The notes under the pieces: generated by a model
Database searches by the model: none
The model's input: only the letters and a program-made list of their open reading frames with translations
What the model was told of the DNA's origin: nothing
Origin: Microvirga massiliensis
GTDB taxonomy: Bacteria > Pseudomonadota > Alphaproteobacteria > Rhizobiales > Beijerinckiaceae
DNA: 33,844 bases
Assembly (NCBI RefSeq): GCF_001006805.1
Contig: NZ_LN811363.1
Coordinates: forward strand, 245,556 to 279,399
Reading direction: 5' to 3'
Shown here: piece by piece, positions 7,616-16,744 of the stretch
Layout: every line of letters starts with the position of its first letter
How positions within the stretch are numbered: the stretch's first letter is position 1
Made by a program: the position numbers and the translations under genes

Positions 7616-9378
7616 TCAAGCCTGAACGAGCGGGCCCGGGCGTTTCAGATATTGGTTCCTGATCGCGTCCGCGGCCCAGTAGGTGAGGGCGCCGACAGTG
7701 CCGGTCGGATTGTAGCCGGGGTTCTGCGGGAAGGCGCAGGCCCCCATGACGAACAGATTCGGGACGTCCCAGCTCTGCAGGTAACGATTGACCACGCTCG
7801 ATTTCGGGTCGGCGCCCATGATTGCGCCGCCCGTGTTGTGCGTGGTCTGATATGGAACGGTCGAGTAATGCCCTTCGCGGCGTGACACCTTGATCTCGCG
7901 TGGCTTCATGGCCCGTCCGATATCGGCGGCGCGATCCGTCAGGTAATCGGACATCCTGTGTTCATTGTCCGTGTAGTCGAACGTTAGGCGCATCAGCGGT
8001 TGTCCGTGCACGTCGCGATAGCTCGGATCGAGGTCGAGGTAGTTGCCGCGATGGCTCATGACGGCACCGTGCGTGCTGATCGCGCATTGCTTGAGGTAAT
8101 TCTCGACGACAGCCCTCTTCCATTTCGAGCCCCATTTCGGCGTGCCCTCGGGCGTAGGGTGCGTCTCGATGGGGCGCCCATTTGTCGTCCACAGGGCGAT
8201 GTAGCCGCCGCCGATGAAACCGAGACCGGTGTGATCGAAGTTGTCACCATTGAACTCGTCGATGCCCATCCCGAGCGAGCCCGCTCCGATGAAGGTGTTC
8301 GTGAGCACATCGTCGAAGAAGACATCGACTGCGCTCACAATCTGATATGCGTAGTTCTTTCCGACGGTGCCGGTTTGTGTGTCCGGATCATAGGGCTGGC
8401 CGATTTCGGACAGGAGCAGGAGGCGGACGTTGTGCAGGGCGAAGGCGCAGAGGATCACGAGTTGCGCCGGCTGTTCCCATTCCTGTCCCTGAGCATCGAC
8501 ATAGGTGACGCCGGTCGCCTGCCGGCCGCTGCTGTCGAGATTGACTTTCAGGACCTCGCACTCGGTGCGAAGCTCGAAATTATCCTTGCGCATCAGCACC
8601 GGCAGGATGGTCGTCTGCGGGCTGGCCTTGGAATAGTTGCCGCACGCGTATTTCTCGCAGAAGCCGCGCAATAGGTGCAGGGCCCGAGCTGTACGCCGAG
8701 CGGGTTGGTATAGGCCCGTGACATGTTGGCGGACGGGCAGGGGAACGGTCGATACCCGAGGCTCTGAGCCGCCTTGGCGAACAGCACCGGCGCATAGGTC
8801 ATGTCCATCGGCGGATTCGGGTATTCGCGCCGGCGTGGGCCCTCGAATGGATTGCCTCCGGACTGACGCGTGCCATTCAGGTTTCCCGCCTTGCCGGAAA
8901 TGCCGCAGAGATATTCGAACCGATCGTAGTAGGGTTCGAGCTCGTCATAGGTGACGCCCCAATCCTGGATGGTCATGTCATCCGGCAGCGGACCATAGCG
9001 CTGCTCATTGTGGCTCCTGGCGATGAAGTCACTCGGCAGGAAGCCGTCAGGTCTGGCCGTTCCAATGGATACCGGCCCCGCCGACTCTGTCGCCGGCAGA
9101 AACGATCCGAGATGCCGCATCGGCAATGCGGTTTCGCTCGCCGTGCTGCGGAAAGTCAGGGTCTCGCGCGCAGCTACTTCGAACAGCTCGTGGCGATAAT
9201 AGTAGCGGAGCTCATCCTGGATGAAGGTGACAGCGAAATCGGTTGGCGTGTCGCGCCATCCCCCGCGCTCGATCGCGACGACCTGCAGGCCGGCATCGGT
9301 GAGTTCCTGCCCCAGGATCGCCGCCGTCCAACCGAAGCCGACCAGCACCACGTCCACTTCTGGAAGCTTGCTCGCCAT
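7616..9378 (-). pseudogene. GMC-family flavoprotein dehydrogenase subunit, frameshifted
   Basis: Two overlapping frames make one GMC oxidoreductase of about 587 residues, the FAD subunit of a gluconate/glucose dehydrogenase. The first (9378 to about 8670) starts MASKLPEVDVVLVGFGWTAA, an FAD-binding Rossmann motif, after a strong AAGGAGGTGG site. The second ends in the GMC C-terminal motif, including HNTGGAIMGADPKSS and AFPQNPGYNPTGTVGALTYW. Between them the DNA (plus strand 8664-8669) has GCGC where GC would restore PCTYCGFCEKYAC. A two-base duplication thus breaks the Cys cluster that in FAD-glucose dehydrogenase alpha subunits binds an iron-sulfur centre. Either this is a recent mutation or a sequencing error; everything else is well conserved. 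Confidence 0.85.
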
Positions 9379-9390
9379 CGACCACCTCCT

Positions 9391-10137
9391 TCAGCCGTTC
9401 GGGTTCCATTGGGGGCGACCCTGCAGGCTCACCGGCGGAAGCGGATATCGCTCACCGTGCTTGCCGACGAAGTCGCGGTAGTCATAGCGGGCGCCCGGGA
9501 AGCCGATCATCTTCCAGGCGGCCATGTTGCGGTTGCCGCCGTAGATCGGGTCGGCGAAAAAGCCCTCGACGGTGTTCTGCAGGAGCATGTCGAAGAAGAC
9601 CTTGGCGCTCACGCCCTGCAGCTCGACATCGACCTTTTCTAGGGCCTCCAGGAAGCGGTCCTGCTCCTCGGGCGGGAGCTGGGCGAAGAACCGGCCTTGG
9701 TTCTGATCGCGCACGACGCCTTCGATCGCCTTGATCGCGAAGCGGTAGAGCTGGGCCGGCGTGAGCCGTGACTGGTAGCCCTGCATATCGGTTCCGGCCC
9801 GCCATGGCCCCAGCATGTACCAGCGCTCGGCCTGGCCGTAGGGGCCGGCAAGCTGACGATCGAGGAACGTCGGAACGCCGACCTCCTTCGCGCCGGGGCC
9901 GAGATCATCGGCCGGGATCAGGCGAGAGACGACGGCCTCGATGAAAGTCGCTTCGTCCGGCGTGAAGAACTGGTATGAGCCGGGCACGAACGCAGCCGGC
10001 GCATCGGCTACCGCCGGCGCCCAGGGCATCTCACCCTTGATCGTTCGGGCCTCGGCCGGAGCCGTTGCGTGCCCGGTCGCGACTGACACGGCTGCTCCGG
10101 CGAGGAGCTGTCTGCGATTGAGGTTCTGATCGCTCAT
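9391..10137 (-). CDS. Gluconate 2-dehydrogenase subunit 3-type protein
   Basis: The 248-residue product begins MSDQNLNRRQLLAGAAVSVA, a twin-arginine leader, and continues with the Gluconate_2-dh3 domain: FFTPDEATFIEAVVSRLIPA, DDLGPGAKEVGVPTFLDRQL and, near the end, DMLLQNTVEGFFADPIYGG followed by WKMIGFPGARYDY. This subunit is carried through the Tat system with its FAD partner and is needed for that partner's export. The ATG at 10137 is preferred because GGGAGGG precedes it by about 5 bases, although the frame stays open upstream into a PRC-barrel gene. It lies 12 bases before the GMC gene, in the usual order subunit 3, flavoprotein, cytochrome. Confidence 0.88.
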   Translation of the reverse strand: MSDQNLNRRQLLAGAAVSVATGHATAPAEARTIKGEMPWAPAVADAPAAFVPGSYQFFTPDEATFIEAVVSRLIPADDLGPGAKEVGVPTFLDRQLAGPYGQAERWYMLGPWRAGTDMQGYQSRLTPAQLYRFAIKAIEGVVRDQNQGRFFAQLPPEEQDRFLEALEKVDVELQGVSAKVFFDMLLQNTVEGFFADPIYGGNRNMAAWKMIGFPGARYDYRDFVGKHGERYPLPPVSLQGRPQWNPNG

Positions 10138-10162
10138 GGAGCCCTCCCGGAAAAGCGGTGGT

Positions 10163-10824
10163 TCAGCCTGGGCCGCCGGATTGGGTGCTGGACTTCGGTT
10201 CCTTGGTGACCACTTCCGGTACGCCGGAACCCGTGGATGGCGCACCGACAGCGCTCTGCCCGCCCCGGCCTTGTACGGGGGCGCGGCTGCCAGATCCTGG
10301 ACCGTTGCCGCGATCATCACCTGTTGCGGGCTGCTGCCGCCGTATTTGCCATCCCGAAACGGTTCAGACATGGGTTGCCCGGCAGGGAGAGGACCGACGA
10401 CGGACAAGCTGCGAAAAGGCATCGCGACGTCCTTCTCTCCGAGCTCAAGAAATCCGGCGAGGCCGATCACGGCCGTCTGAACCTGACCATTGCCGTCGAA
10501 CAGGAGGTCGTCGACCACGCCGAGCAGCTCCCCGGTCGAGCCGAGGACCGTAGCGCCGATGATCCGTGTCATTCGAAAGGTTTCTGCCGGCTCAGCCGAC
10601 AGGAAGGGGGAGGTGGCGGATGCCGGTCCGGCAGGCTGGGGACCGACGGCTTGCGCCGGCGCCGGAAGGCTCTGGGCCAAGGCATGCGGCAGGGTGGGGA
10701 CGGCAAGGCCGAGTGCTGCCAACAGCATGATTGGACCGATCTTTTTGCTGAGCAGAACGGGCCTGTCGAAGGGGTGAAGGCGCACGCCGAGTCCCTGCTG
10801 TCGTCTGTCGTCACTTGCCCGCAT
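10163..10824 (-). CDS. Exported PRC-barrel domain protein, probable frameshift near 3' end
   Basis: The product has a signal-like segment (KKIGPIMLLAALGLAVPTLP, then HALAQ) and a PRC-barrel: MTRIIGATVLGSTGELLGVV, DDLLFDGNGQVQTAVIGLAG and FLELGEKDVAMPFRSL. Such domains bind partners or small ligands in the cell envelope. The frame does not stop but runs straight into subunit 3. Shifting frame at about 10255-10275 (a GGGGCGGG run) instead gives QSAVGAPSTGSGVPEVVTKE, then PKSSTQSGGPG and a TGA at 10163-10165, 26 bases before the subunit 3 ATG. That tail looks natural, so the apparent fusion is probably a one- or two-base indel. The start is unsure: ATG 10824, TTG 10842 or ATG 10728. Confidence 0.6.
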
Positions 10825-11020
10825 CAGGGTCTGGTCTGGCAAGGCGCCACGCCACCATACCGGTGAGGTGACACTGCAATGGCTGGCAGATCACCCCGGG
10901 AGCCCATCGGCAGACGGTCATGCTTGGTTTGCGCCGGGCGGGAGAAGCCCGAGAGATCAGCCGCATGACCGCAGAGCGGTCACCCCGTTGAGTGAATCCT
11001 TAGTCTCTGAACTAATCCGC

Positions 11021-11345
11021 CTTTCGCTCGGCATTGCCGATCCGAGGCTTGCGGCGATGCTGGCGGGCGTGCAACTCGTGGGCGATGGGAAGATGGTTGA
11101 CGCCGTGGTGACAACCCCCGCCGCTGACACGACCCACCCCGATGAGGCCGCCTCGCTCACTTCGCGAGAGCTGGAGGTGTTGGGTCTCCTGGCAGAAGGG
11201 GCCCCCAACAAGGATATTTCCCGCCGCTTGAGTATTTCCGTGCACACGGCCAAGTTCCATGTCGGGTCGCTGCTCGACAAGCTCGACACGTCGGACGCAC
11301 CGATGCTGTCGCGCATGCAGCCCGCCTGGGGTGATCGTCCTATAA
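11021..11345 (+). pseudogene. LuxR-type response regulator output-domain remnant
   Basis: The frame reads LTSRELEVLGLLAEGAPNKD, ISRRLSISVHTAKFHVGSLL and DKLDTSD, a typical NarL/LuxR helix-turn-helix. After that the family's TDAVAHAARLGVIVL ending is present but in other frames: one base is off at about 11300, and one G is missing from the run near 11328-11331, with the old stop at 11343-11345. Upstream GIADPRLAAML fits the linker after a receiver domain, but the receiver itself is missing. The gene is therefore a truncated, twice-shifted remnant. It diverges from the dehydrogenase operon, which it may once have controlled; that is a guess from position. Confidence 0.65.
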
Positions 11346-11733
11346 TGTTGTCCAACGAAGGGATCGTCGCGCGATTCCCAAGAGTGGGTCTCGATGATAC
11401 GCGTCTGTTATGGCTTGTCAGCAATCGAGCCCCGGGAATGGCCTGTTTTCCCGCTGAACGATTAAGGTCGCGGAACCGCAAGTGCGATCCGATGTCGGTG
11501 CGGGGTTGCTGCTTTGGATCGTCCTGCTCGCCTTATCGACGAATGCGGCGCTGCCTTCATACCCGATCTGCGCGACAACCTTATACTCGAGCAAAGTGAA
11601 ACAATCGGAGCGGACGCGAGCGACAGACAGTGAAAAGCGGCGCAGGTCGCTCACAATTCCGATTGCCCAAGACGTCTTTGAGTACCAGCTTCTGCTCGTG
11701 GAGCATCTGTCTCATGCGCGGCACCCTGCTGAC
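11346..11733. other. No gene recognised
   Basis: This stretch lies between the LuxR remnant and the end of the esterase gene. Open frames exist on both strands but none shows a recognisable motif, and I saw no RNA fold or strong terminator. Confidence 0.4.
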
Positions 11734-12390
11734 TCAGTGTTTGACCAGGTTTCTCATGGCATCGCCAATCACACCAGCGAGGACCCGGTGCTGATCGAGG
11801 TTGAAGTGAATGCCGTCGATCTCGCTGGATCGGATATGATCTGCCGCATCGATGAATTCCACCTGCAGCCTTTCAGTCATGCGCCGAAATATCGGTCCAA
11901 GCGCCTCGGACTTGGTGCGTCCACCTGTAAAAATATCTCCGAGGCAGCCGATCTCGAGAATAGGTGGAGGAGCGACGACGAGGATGCGAGGCACCGTTCG
12001 CCCCGGGGCATCGCAGAGGGTTCGAATGGAGCGAACGAGGCACTCGACTCCAGCTGCGATATCACTCGCCCCGACCGAAAAGCGCGCCTTCAAATCGTTC
12101 GTCCCGATCATGATAATCATGGCGTCGATGGGCGAATGACTGCCGATGACGATGGGAAGAGCGGCGAGGCCCGACATGTGAGCCCCCTCGATCGGGTCCG
12201 GATGGACCGTTGTCCGCCCGGGCAGCCCCTCCTCGTATACGCGCCAGCCGGGTCCGAGATCCGCCGCTAGAAGACCCGTCCAGCGCTCATTCAGGCCGAA
12301 GCGGCGGATGTCATCGAAATTTCTCATCGGGGCGGACCCGTGAGTGTTGGAATCGCCGAAACAGACGAGGATGCTCGGTTGCTCGGACAT
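11734..12390 (-). CDS. SGNH/GDSL-family hydrolase (arylesterase-like)
   Basis: A 218-residue esterase of the SGNH fold. The catalytic Ser is S14 in FGDSNTHG (block I), the oxyanion Gly lies in EEGLPGRT, Asn is in GTND at 96-99 (block III), and the Asp/His pair is D192 and H195 in DGIHF (block V). All catalytic blocks are intact and the length is normal. There is no signal peptide, so it acts in the cytoplasm on carboxylic or acetyl esters; the best-known relatives are arylesterases and carbohydrate acetyl esterases. AAGAGGA lies just before the ATG. It diverges from the sugar ABC operon, so a role in deacetylating an imported sugar is possible but unproved. Confidence 0.88.
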   Translation of the reverse strand: MSEQPSILVCFGDSNTHGSAPMRNFDDIRRFGLNERWTGLLAADLGPGWRVYEEGLPGRTTVHPDPIEGAHMSGLAALPIVIGSHSPIDAMIIMIGTNDLKARFSVGASDIAAGVECLVRSIRTLCDAPGRTVPRILVVAPPPILEIGCLGDIFTGGRTKSEALGPIFRRMTERLQVEFIDAADHIRSSEIDGIHFNLDQHRVLAGVIGDAMRNLVKH

Positions 12391-12530
12391 AGGTTCCTCT
12401 TGTGTTGCTTCCTGGATCTTGGTCCGCGCCCATACTGCAGTTGGATCGGTCCATGCGGCCGGTCAGTCCTATGGTCGAGCCCGGCAAAGCCTGCCAATCG
12501 CTCCCGGATTCTGGGCCCAACCCGGATTGA

Positions 12531-12558
12531 TTGACAACCTTCAGAGCCGTTGCATACT
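12531..12558 (+). promoter_or_regulatory. Putative sigma-70 promoter of sugar ABC operon
   Basis: A perfect TTGACA at 12531-12536 is followed after 16 bases by CATACT at 12553-12558 (four of six consensus). It points at the ABC operon and would give a leader of about 165 bases before the GTG at 12733. Confidence 0.45.
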
Positions 12559-12681
12559 CGCCTCAAAACCTTTGTGCCTGTCGGAAGTGCGCCAGTGAGA
12601 GCGGAGTTGCACGAGTAGGTCTATCGAAGGTGATGAGCCCTCGGAAGATCACGTCGTGTCGTCCGTCCACCCCACCCCGCA

Positions 12682-12707
12682 CTTCGGGCGGTGCAAGGCA
12701 CCGGAAG
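12682..12707 (+). promoter_or_regulatory. Leader hairpin before ABC receptor gene
   Basis: CGGTGC (12689-12694) pairs with GCACCG (12698-12703) around AAG, and outer CTTC / GAAG extend the stem past a GGG bulge. It ends about 12 bases before the GGGAGGG ribosome site and could affect translation or mRNA stability; no function is shown. Confidence 0.35.
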
Positions 12708-12732
12708 GGGGCCTTTCAGGGAGGGCGCGATC

Positions 12733-14391
12733 GTGAGAATCGAGCGCTACGACAGGCTTATCCAGCTGCAGATGAATCGCCGCCACCTTCTCAAGGGAGC
12801 AGCCGCCGTTTCAGCCTTGGGGGCGACAGGGGCGATCGGCTCGTTCCCGCAGTCGGCGGGGGCGCAGAGCGATCTGCGGAAGCAGATCCTGCAGATCCCA
12901 GGCGTTGGTAAAGGCTCTCCCACCGATGAGGACTGGCAGAAGGTCGGCGAATTGTGCCTCGGGGCGAGCAAGAGGAGTGTGACCCAAGGCGAATTCAGGG
13001 GCGTTGAACTCAAGTTCATGGGGCTCAACAACCAGAACCTTCATAACTTCCTGTTCCGCGGCTTCCTGAAACCCTGGGAGGCCTACACGGGCGCCCGGAT
13101 CACCTGGATCGATCTCGCCCAGGCCGATTACAACCCGCGCCTCCAGCAGGCGATCGCGACGGGCACCGTCGATTTCGATATTCTCGAGATGGGAGCGCCC
13201 TTTGAAGGGGATGTCTGCGGCAAGGGGCTCGCGTCGGAGATGCCCGACTGGGTCAAGCAGCAGATCGAAATGGACGATTACGTCAATTACCTGAAGCCAC
13301 CGGTCGGAACATGGAATGGCAAGACTTATCGCGTCACTATCGACGGCGATTGTCATACCTTCAACTATCGTACCGATGTCTTCTCCGACCGGAAGCTCGC
13401 CGAGGCCTGGAAGGCAGAGGGCAACAAGAGTGACTGGGGCGTGCCGAGGACTTGGCAGCAGGTCCAGGCGGTCACCAAGTTCCTGAAGGGCAAGAAGGTC
13501 GGCGGAAAGGATACCTACGGCTATCTAGATCCGACGAAGCCCTGGGGCGGGTTCGCCTTCTACTTCCTCGGCAGCCGCGCCACGGCCTATGCGAAGCATC
13601 CGGACGACAAGGCTTGGCTGTTCGATATCGACACCATGAAGCCGCGCATCAACAACCCGGCCTGGGTCCGGGCCATCCAAGACGTAGTCGATGCGCTGCC
13701 CTTTGAGCCTGCGGACCAGCTTAATGCCGATCCGAACACCACGGGCTTCCAGCAATTCCTGGGCGGAACGGGCTCGATGCTCGTCTGGTGGGGCGATATC
13801 GGATCGAACGCGAAGACGAACGATGCATCGGTCGTCGGTGACGTTATCGCATTCGATATCCTCCCCGGCTCGGACGATGTCTACAGCGCCAAGACAGGCA
13901 CCTGGGAGAAGCTGCCGAGTGGCCCGAACTTCGCCCCGAACATGGCCTATCTTGGATGGGGCGTGTACGTCATGGCCCGGGTCGACAGCGATCCCGCGAA
14001 GAAGAAGGCAGCCTGGAGTGCGGCCGCGCATCTCGGCGGCAAGGACCTCTCGCTCTGGATGGCAGCCTATCCGTCGGGCTTCCAGCCCTACAGGCAGAGC
14101 CATTTCAATATCCCGGAATGGGTTGCCGCGGGCTATGATGAGGCGTTCATCACCTCGTACCTGAACTCCGAATCCAACTCCTACAATCACCCGAATGCCG
14201 CCATCGAGCCGCGCATCCCGGGTATCTTCCAGTACTACAGCATAGCCGAGGACGAGCTGGCCAGGATCTTCGCCGGGAAGGTCAAGGTGAAGGAGGGCGC
14301 TGACGCCATCGCGGCAGCGTGGGAAAAGCTCACGGATCAGATCGGCCGCGAGAACCAGATCAGACTCTACAGGGCATCCCTTGGGCTATGA
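12733..14391 (+). CDS. ABC transporter sugar-binding protein (CUT1-like)
   Basis: A 552-residue exported solute receptor. It opens with RIERYDRLIQLQMNRRHLLK, a twin-arginine leader, followed by a hydrophobic stretch ending SAGAQ. The mature part has the family-1 solute-binding fold, seen in VELKFMGLNNQNLHNFLFRG, the strand with DFDILEMGAPFEGDV, and FQQFLGGTGSMLVWWGDIGS. It is longer than the usual 430 residues of CUT1 receptors, in the range of oligosaccharide or AlgQ/LplA-type receptors. The GTG at 12733 is chosen because GGGAGGG lies about 8 bases before it; the ATG at 12772 is the alternative. It heads an operon with two permeases and delivers an unknown sugar to them in the periplasm. Confidence 0.88.
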   Translation: MRIERYDRLIQLQMNRRHLLKGAAAVSALGATGAIGSFPQSAGAQSDLRKQILQIPGVGKGSPTDEDWQKVGELCLGASKRSVTQGEFRGVELKFMGLNNQNLHNFLFRGFLKPWEAYTGARITWIDLAQADYNPRLQQAIATGTVDFDILEMGAPFEGDVCGKGLASEMPDWVKQQIEMDDYVNYLKPPVGTWNGKTYRVTIDGDCHTFNYRTDVFSDRKLAEAWKAEGNKSDWGVPRTWQQVQAVTKFLKGKKVGGKDTYGYLDPTKPWGGFAFYFLGSRATAYAKHPDDKAWLFDIDTMKPRINNPAWVRAIQDVVDALPFEPADQLNADPNTTGFQQFLGGTGSMLVWWGDIGSNAKTNDASVVGDVIAFDILPGSDDVYSAKTGTWEKLPSGPNFAPNMAYLGWGVYVMARVDSDPAKKKAAWSAAAHLGGKDLSLWMAAYPSGFQPYRQSHFNIPEWVAAGYDEAFITSYLNSESNSYNHPNAAIEPRIPGIFQYYSIAEDELARIFAGKVKVKEGADAIAAAWEKLTDQIGRENQIRLYRASLGL

Positions 14392-14489
14392 TCCCGGGCC
14401 TGCGGTCCTGACTAATATCGCATCGGCTGGTGGCGCTCGATAGGCTGCCAGCCGCTTTTGTCCTCAATGAGCGACGACGTGCAACTTCG

Positions 14490-15602
14490 ATGGAGAATGT
14501 CTCTTCGCTAGCAGGCGGCCAGTACGTGGTCGCGTCCGAAGTTGTCACTCCCGGCCGGAAGAATGCAGGACGTTGGCTCATTCAGCTCGCCTCGCTCGGG
14601 CTGGTGGCCATCGTCCTGGTCCAGATCCTCTACGAGACGGGAACGCTCTCCTGGGGCTTCGAGAATTGGCGTCCCGTTCTCTATGCCTTTCTCGTCTGGG
14701 CCGCCGCGCTGGGAGCCGGACAGGTGATTATCCGGGGCGAAGCTGGCTACCGGGCACTGTTTCTGCTACCGGCGCTCCTGTTCACGATCCTCATGGTGAT
14801 CTTCCCGACCGTATTCGGGCTCTACATCGCGTTCACGGATTGGAACCTGAGCTCGTTTGCGGGCCGACGGTTCAACGGTCTCGAAAACCTGTACGCCCTG
14901 GTCAACGATTCCTTCTTCTGGAACGCGCTCGGCAACATGATCTTCTACGTGCTGGCCGTGTTCGTGCAGTATGCGATCGGGTTCGGCCTCGCCCTGCTGC
15001 TCAATGCTGACATCAGGGCACGCAAGTTCTTTCGCGTGGCCTTCCTGCTGCCCTTCATGCTGAGCCCGGTTGCCGTGAGCTGGATGATCGGTAAATCGCT
15101 CATGGAATATCGCTTCGGCCCGGCCGCCACGCTGGCCCGCCATCTTGGGTGGGACAGTCCGGCCTTCTTCACGACGCCCTGGATCGCGCGATTGAGCATT
15201 GTCATGATGGATTCCTGGGTCTGGATTCCGTTCGTCATGATCCTGCTGCTCGCTGGGCTGCAGGCGCTTCCCAAGGAACTCCTGGAGGCCGCAAAGGTCG
15301 ACGGCGCTACACCCTGGCAGTCCTTCTGGAACATCACTTTCCCCTTGATGCTGCCCGTGAGCGTGACGGCGATTGTCATTCGCATCATCTTCCAGCTGAA
15401 GCTGGCGGATATCGTGATCAATGTGACGGCAGGAGGACCGGGCGGCGCGACCGACACCGTGTCGAGCTTCATCTTCCGCGAGTATCGCGACCGGTCGAAT
15501 GTCGGATACGGAACGATGCTGGCGGAATTCTACCTGATCCTCATCATCATCTTTGTGATGCTGCTGCTGAACATGGTCAGCCGCTGGATGCGGAAGGTCT
15601 GA
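14490..15602 (+). CDS. ABC transporter permease, CUT1 MalF-like
   Basis: A membrane permease of 370 residues (390 from the GTG at 14430). Two extra N-terminal helices (around LIQLASLGLVAIVLVQILYE and VLYAFLVWAAALGAGQVII) precede the usual six-helix MalF-type core. The EAA loop that docks the ATPase reads KELLEAAKVDGATPWQSFWN. The C-terminal end MLLLNMVSRWMRKV is typical for this subunit. The ATG at 14490 is used, but neither start has a strong ribosome site. It lies 100 bases after the receptor gene and 6 bases before the second permease. It forms half of the transmembrane channel for the sugar bound by the receptor. Confidence 0.9.
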   Translation: MENVSSLAGGQYVVASEVVTPGRKNAGRWLIQLASLGLVAIVLVQILYETGTLSWGFENWRPVLYAFLVWAAALGAGQVIIRGEAGYRALFLLPALLFTILMVIFPTVFGLYIAFTDWNLSSFAGRRFNGLENLYALVNDSFFWNALGNMIFYVLAVFVQYAIGFGLALLLNADIRARKFFRVAFLLPFMLSPVAVSWMIGKSLMEYRFGPAATLARHLGWDSPAFFTTPWIARLSIVMMDSWVWIPFVMILLLAGLQALPKELLEAAKVDGATPWQSFWNITFPLMLPVSVTAIVIRIIFQLKLADIVINVTAGGPGGATDTVSSFIFREYRDRSNVGYGTMLAEFYLILIIIFVMLLLNMVSRWMRKV

Positions 15603-15608
15603 TGATCG

Positions 15609-16559
15609 ATGGTGACGAAGGGAACTGCCCGCGTGCGGACATATCGTGAGGCGGAGGAGCGAGGCCGTGCCGATGATGCGACGCTGCGCGCACGGGTCAT
15701 CATCAGTCGCGTGCTGATTTACGGCACGTTGATCCTGTGGGCTTTCATCTCTCTGTTTCCGATCTATTGGACGGTGACGACGTCCTTCAAGACCGCAGTC
15801 AACGTCACGCAGGGCCATCTCATTCCCTGGATCGATTTCCAGCCCGACTGGAGGGGGTGGCGCTCACTCGGATTGTCGCCGGATGTGATCGGAAACACCT
15901 CGACGGCTCGCGAGGAGTTCCTGAAGCGGTTCGGGAACAGCGTCCTGGTATCCCTCAGCGCATCCACGCTGGCGATCGTGATCGGGTCCCTCGCCGCATA
16001 CGGACTCAGCCGCTTCGACTACAAATGGGGGCCATGGCGCAACAAGGACATCTCGTTCTTCTTCCTGTCGCAACTGATCCTGCCGCCCGTCGTGCTCGCC
16101 ATGCCGCTCCTGGTTCTCTACAAGGAACTCGCGCTGCTAGACACGCGCGTTGGGCTGATCCTCCTCTATACGCTGATGGTGCTGCCGATCGTGATCTGGA
16201 TCATGCGCGACCAGTTCGACACGATCCCGATCGAGCTCGAGCAGGCCGCGCTCGTCGATGGTTGTACGACGTGGGGAGCGTTCTTCCGCGTTGTGCTGCC
16301 GATCGCGCTTCCCGGAATGGTTGCTGCGTTCATTCTCTCGGTCGTGCTCTGCTGGAACGAGTATTTCTTCGCAGCCCTGCTGACGAGCACGGATGCGAAA
16401 ACCCTGCCCGTCATGGTGGCGAGCCAAACCGGTTCGCAGGGAATCAACTGGTGGAGCATGGCCGCTCTGTCCACCGCGGCGATTGCTCCGCTCGTCATGA
16501 TCGGTATTTTCCTGGAACGCTACATCGTCAAAGGCCTAACGGCGGGTTCCGTAAAGTAA
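15609..16559 (+). CDS. ABC transporter permease, CUT1 MalG-like
   Basis: A 316-residue inner-membrane permease with six predicted helices, beginning with VLIYGTLILWAFISLFPIYW followed by TVTTSFK, the signature start of MalG-type subunits. The EAA loop reads IELEQAALVDGCTTWGAFFR. The end YIVKGLTAGSVK is the classic CUT1 MalG tail. It starts 6 bases after the first permease, so the two are translated together. No gene for an ATP-binding protein follows: the operon ends here at a palindromic repeat. The transporter must use an ATPase encoded elsewhere, perhaps a shared MsmX/UgpC type. Confidence 0.92.
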   Translation: MVTKGTARVRTYREAEERGRADDATLRARVIISRVLIYGTLILWAFISLFPIYWTVTTSFKTAVNVTQGHLIPWIDFQPDWRGWRSLGLSPDVIGNTSTAREEFLKRFGNSVLVSLSASTLAIVIGSLAAYGLSRFDYKWGPWRNKDISFFFLSQLILPPVVLAMPLLVLYKELALLDTRVGLILLYTLMVLPIVIWIMRDQFDTIPIELEQAALVDGCTTWGAFFRVVLPIALPGMVAAFILSVVLCWNEYFFAALLTSTDAKTLPVMVASQTGSQGINWWSMAALSTAAIAPLVMIGIFLERYIVKGLTAGSVK

Positions 16560-16601
16560 AGATTCGCGGTTGTCTTTGCCATTCGCATTCTCGTGTCCTC
16601 A

Positions 16602-16681
16602 CGTCATTGCGAGCGGAGTGAAGCGATCCAGGAGCGCATCCGTCGACGGGTAGATTGCTTCGCCTCCGGCTCGCAAGGACG
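16602..16681. repeat. Palindromic intergenic repeat, copy C
   Basis: Third copy of the CERSEAIQ-type element, from CGTCATTGCGAGC to GCTCGCAAGGACG, with inner arms GAAGCGATCCA and TAGATTGCTTC. It lies between the converging permease and kinase genes and could end transcription in both directions. Confidence 0.8.
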
Positions 16682-16744
16682 GTGTGGGTGCGACAGTGCA
16701 CCTTGCCTGATCCTGCACCGCGCTCAGGATCAGTACATGTCGCT

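Larger units (their letters stand above)
12391..12732. other. Divergent promoter region of esterase and ABC operon
   Basis: This 342-base gap separates the diverging esterase and ABC receptor genes. It holds a promoter-like pair and a leader hairpin, listed separately. No small gene is convincing here. Confidence 0.5.
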
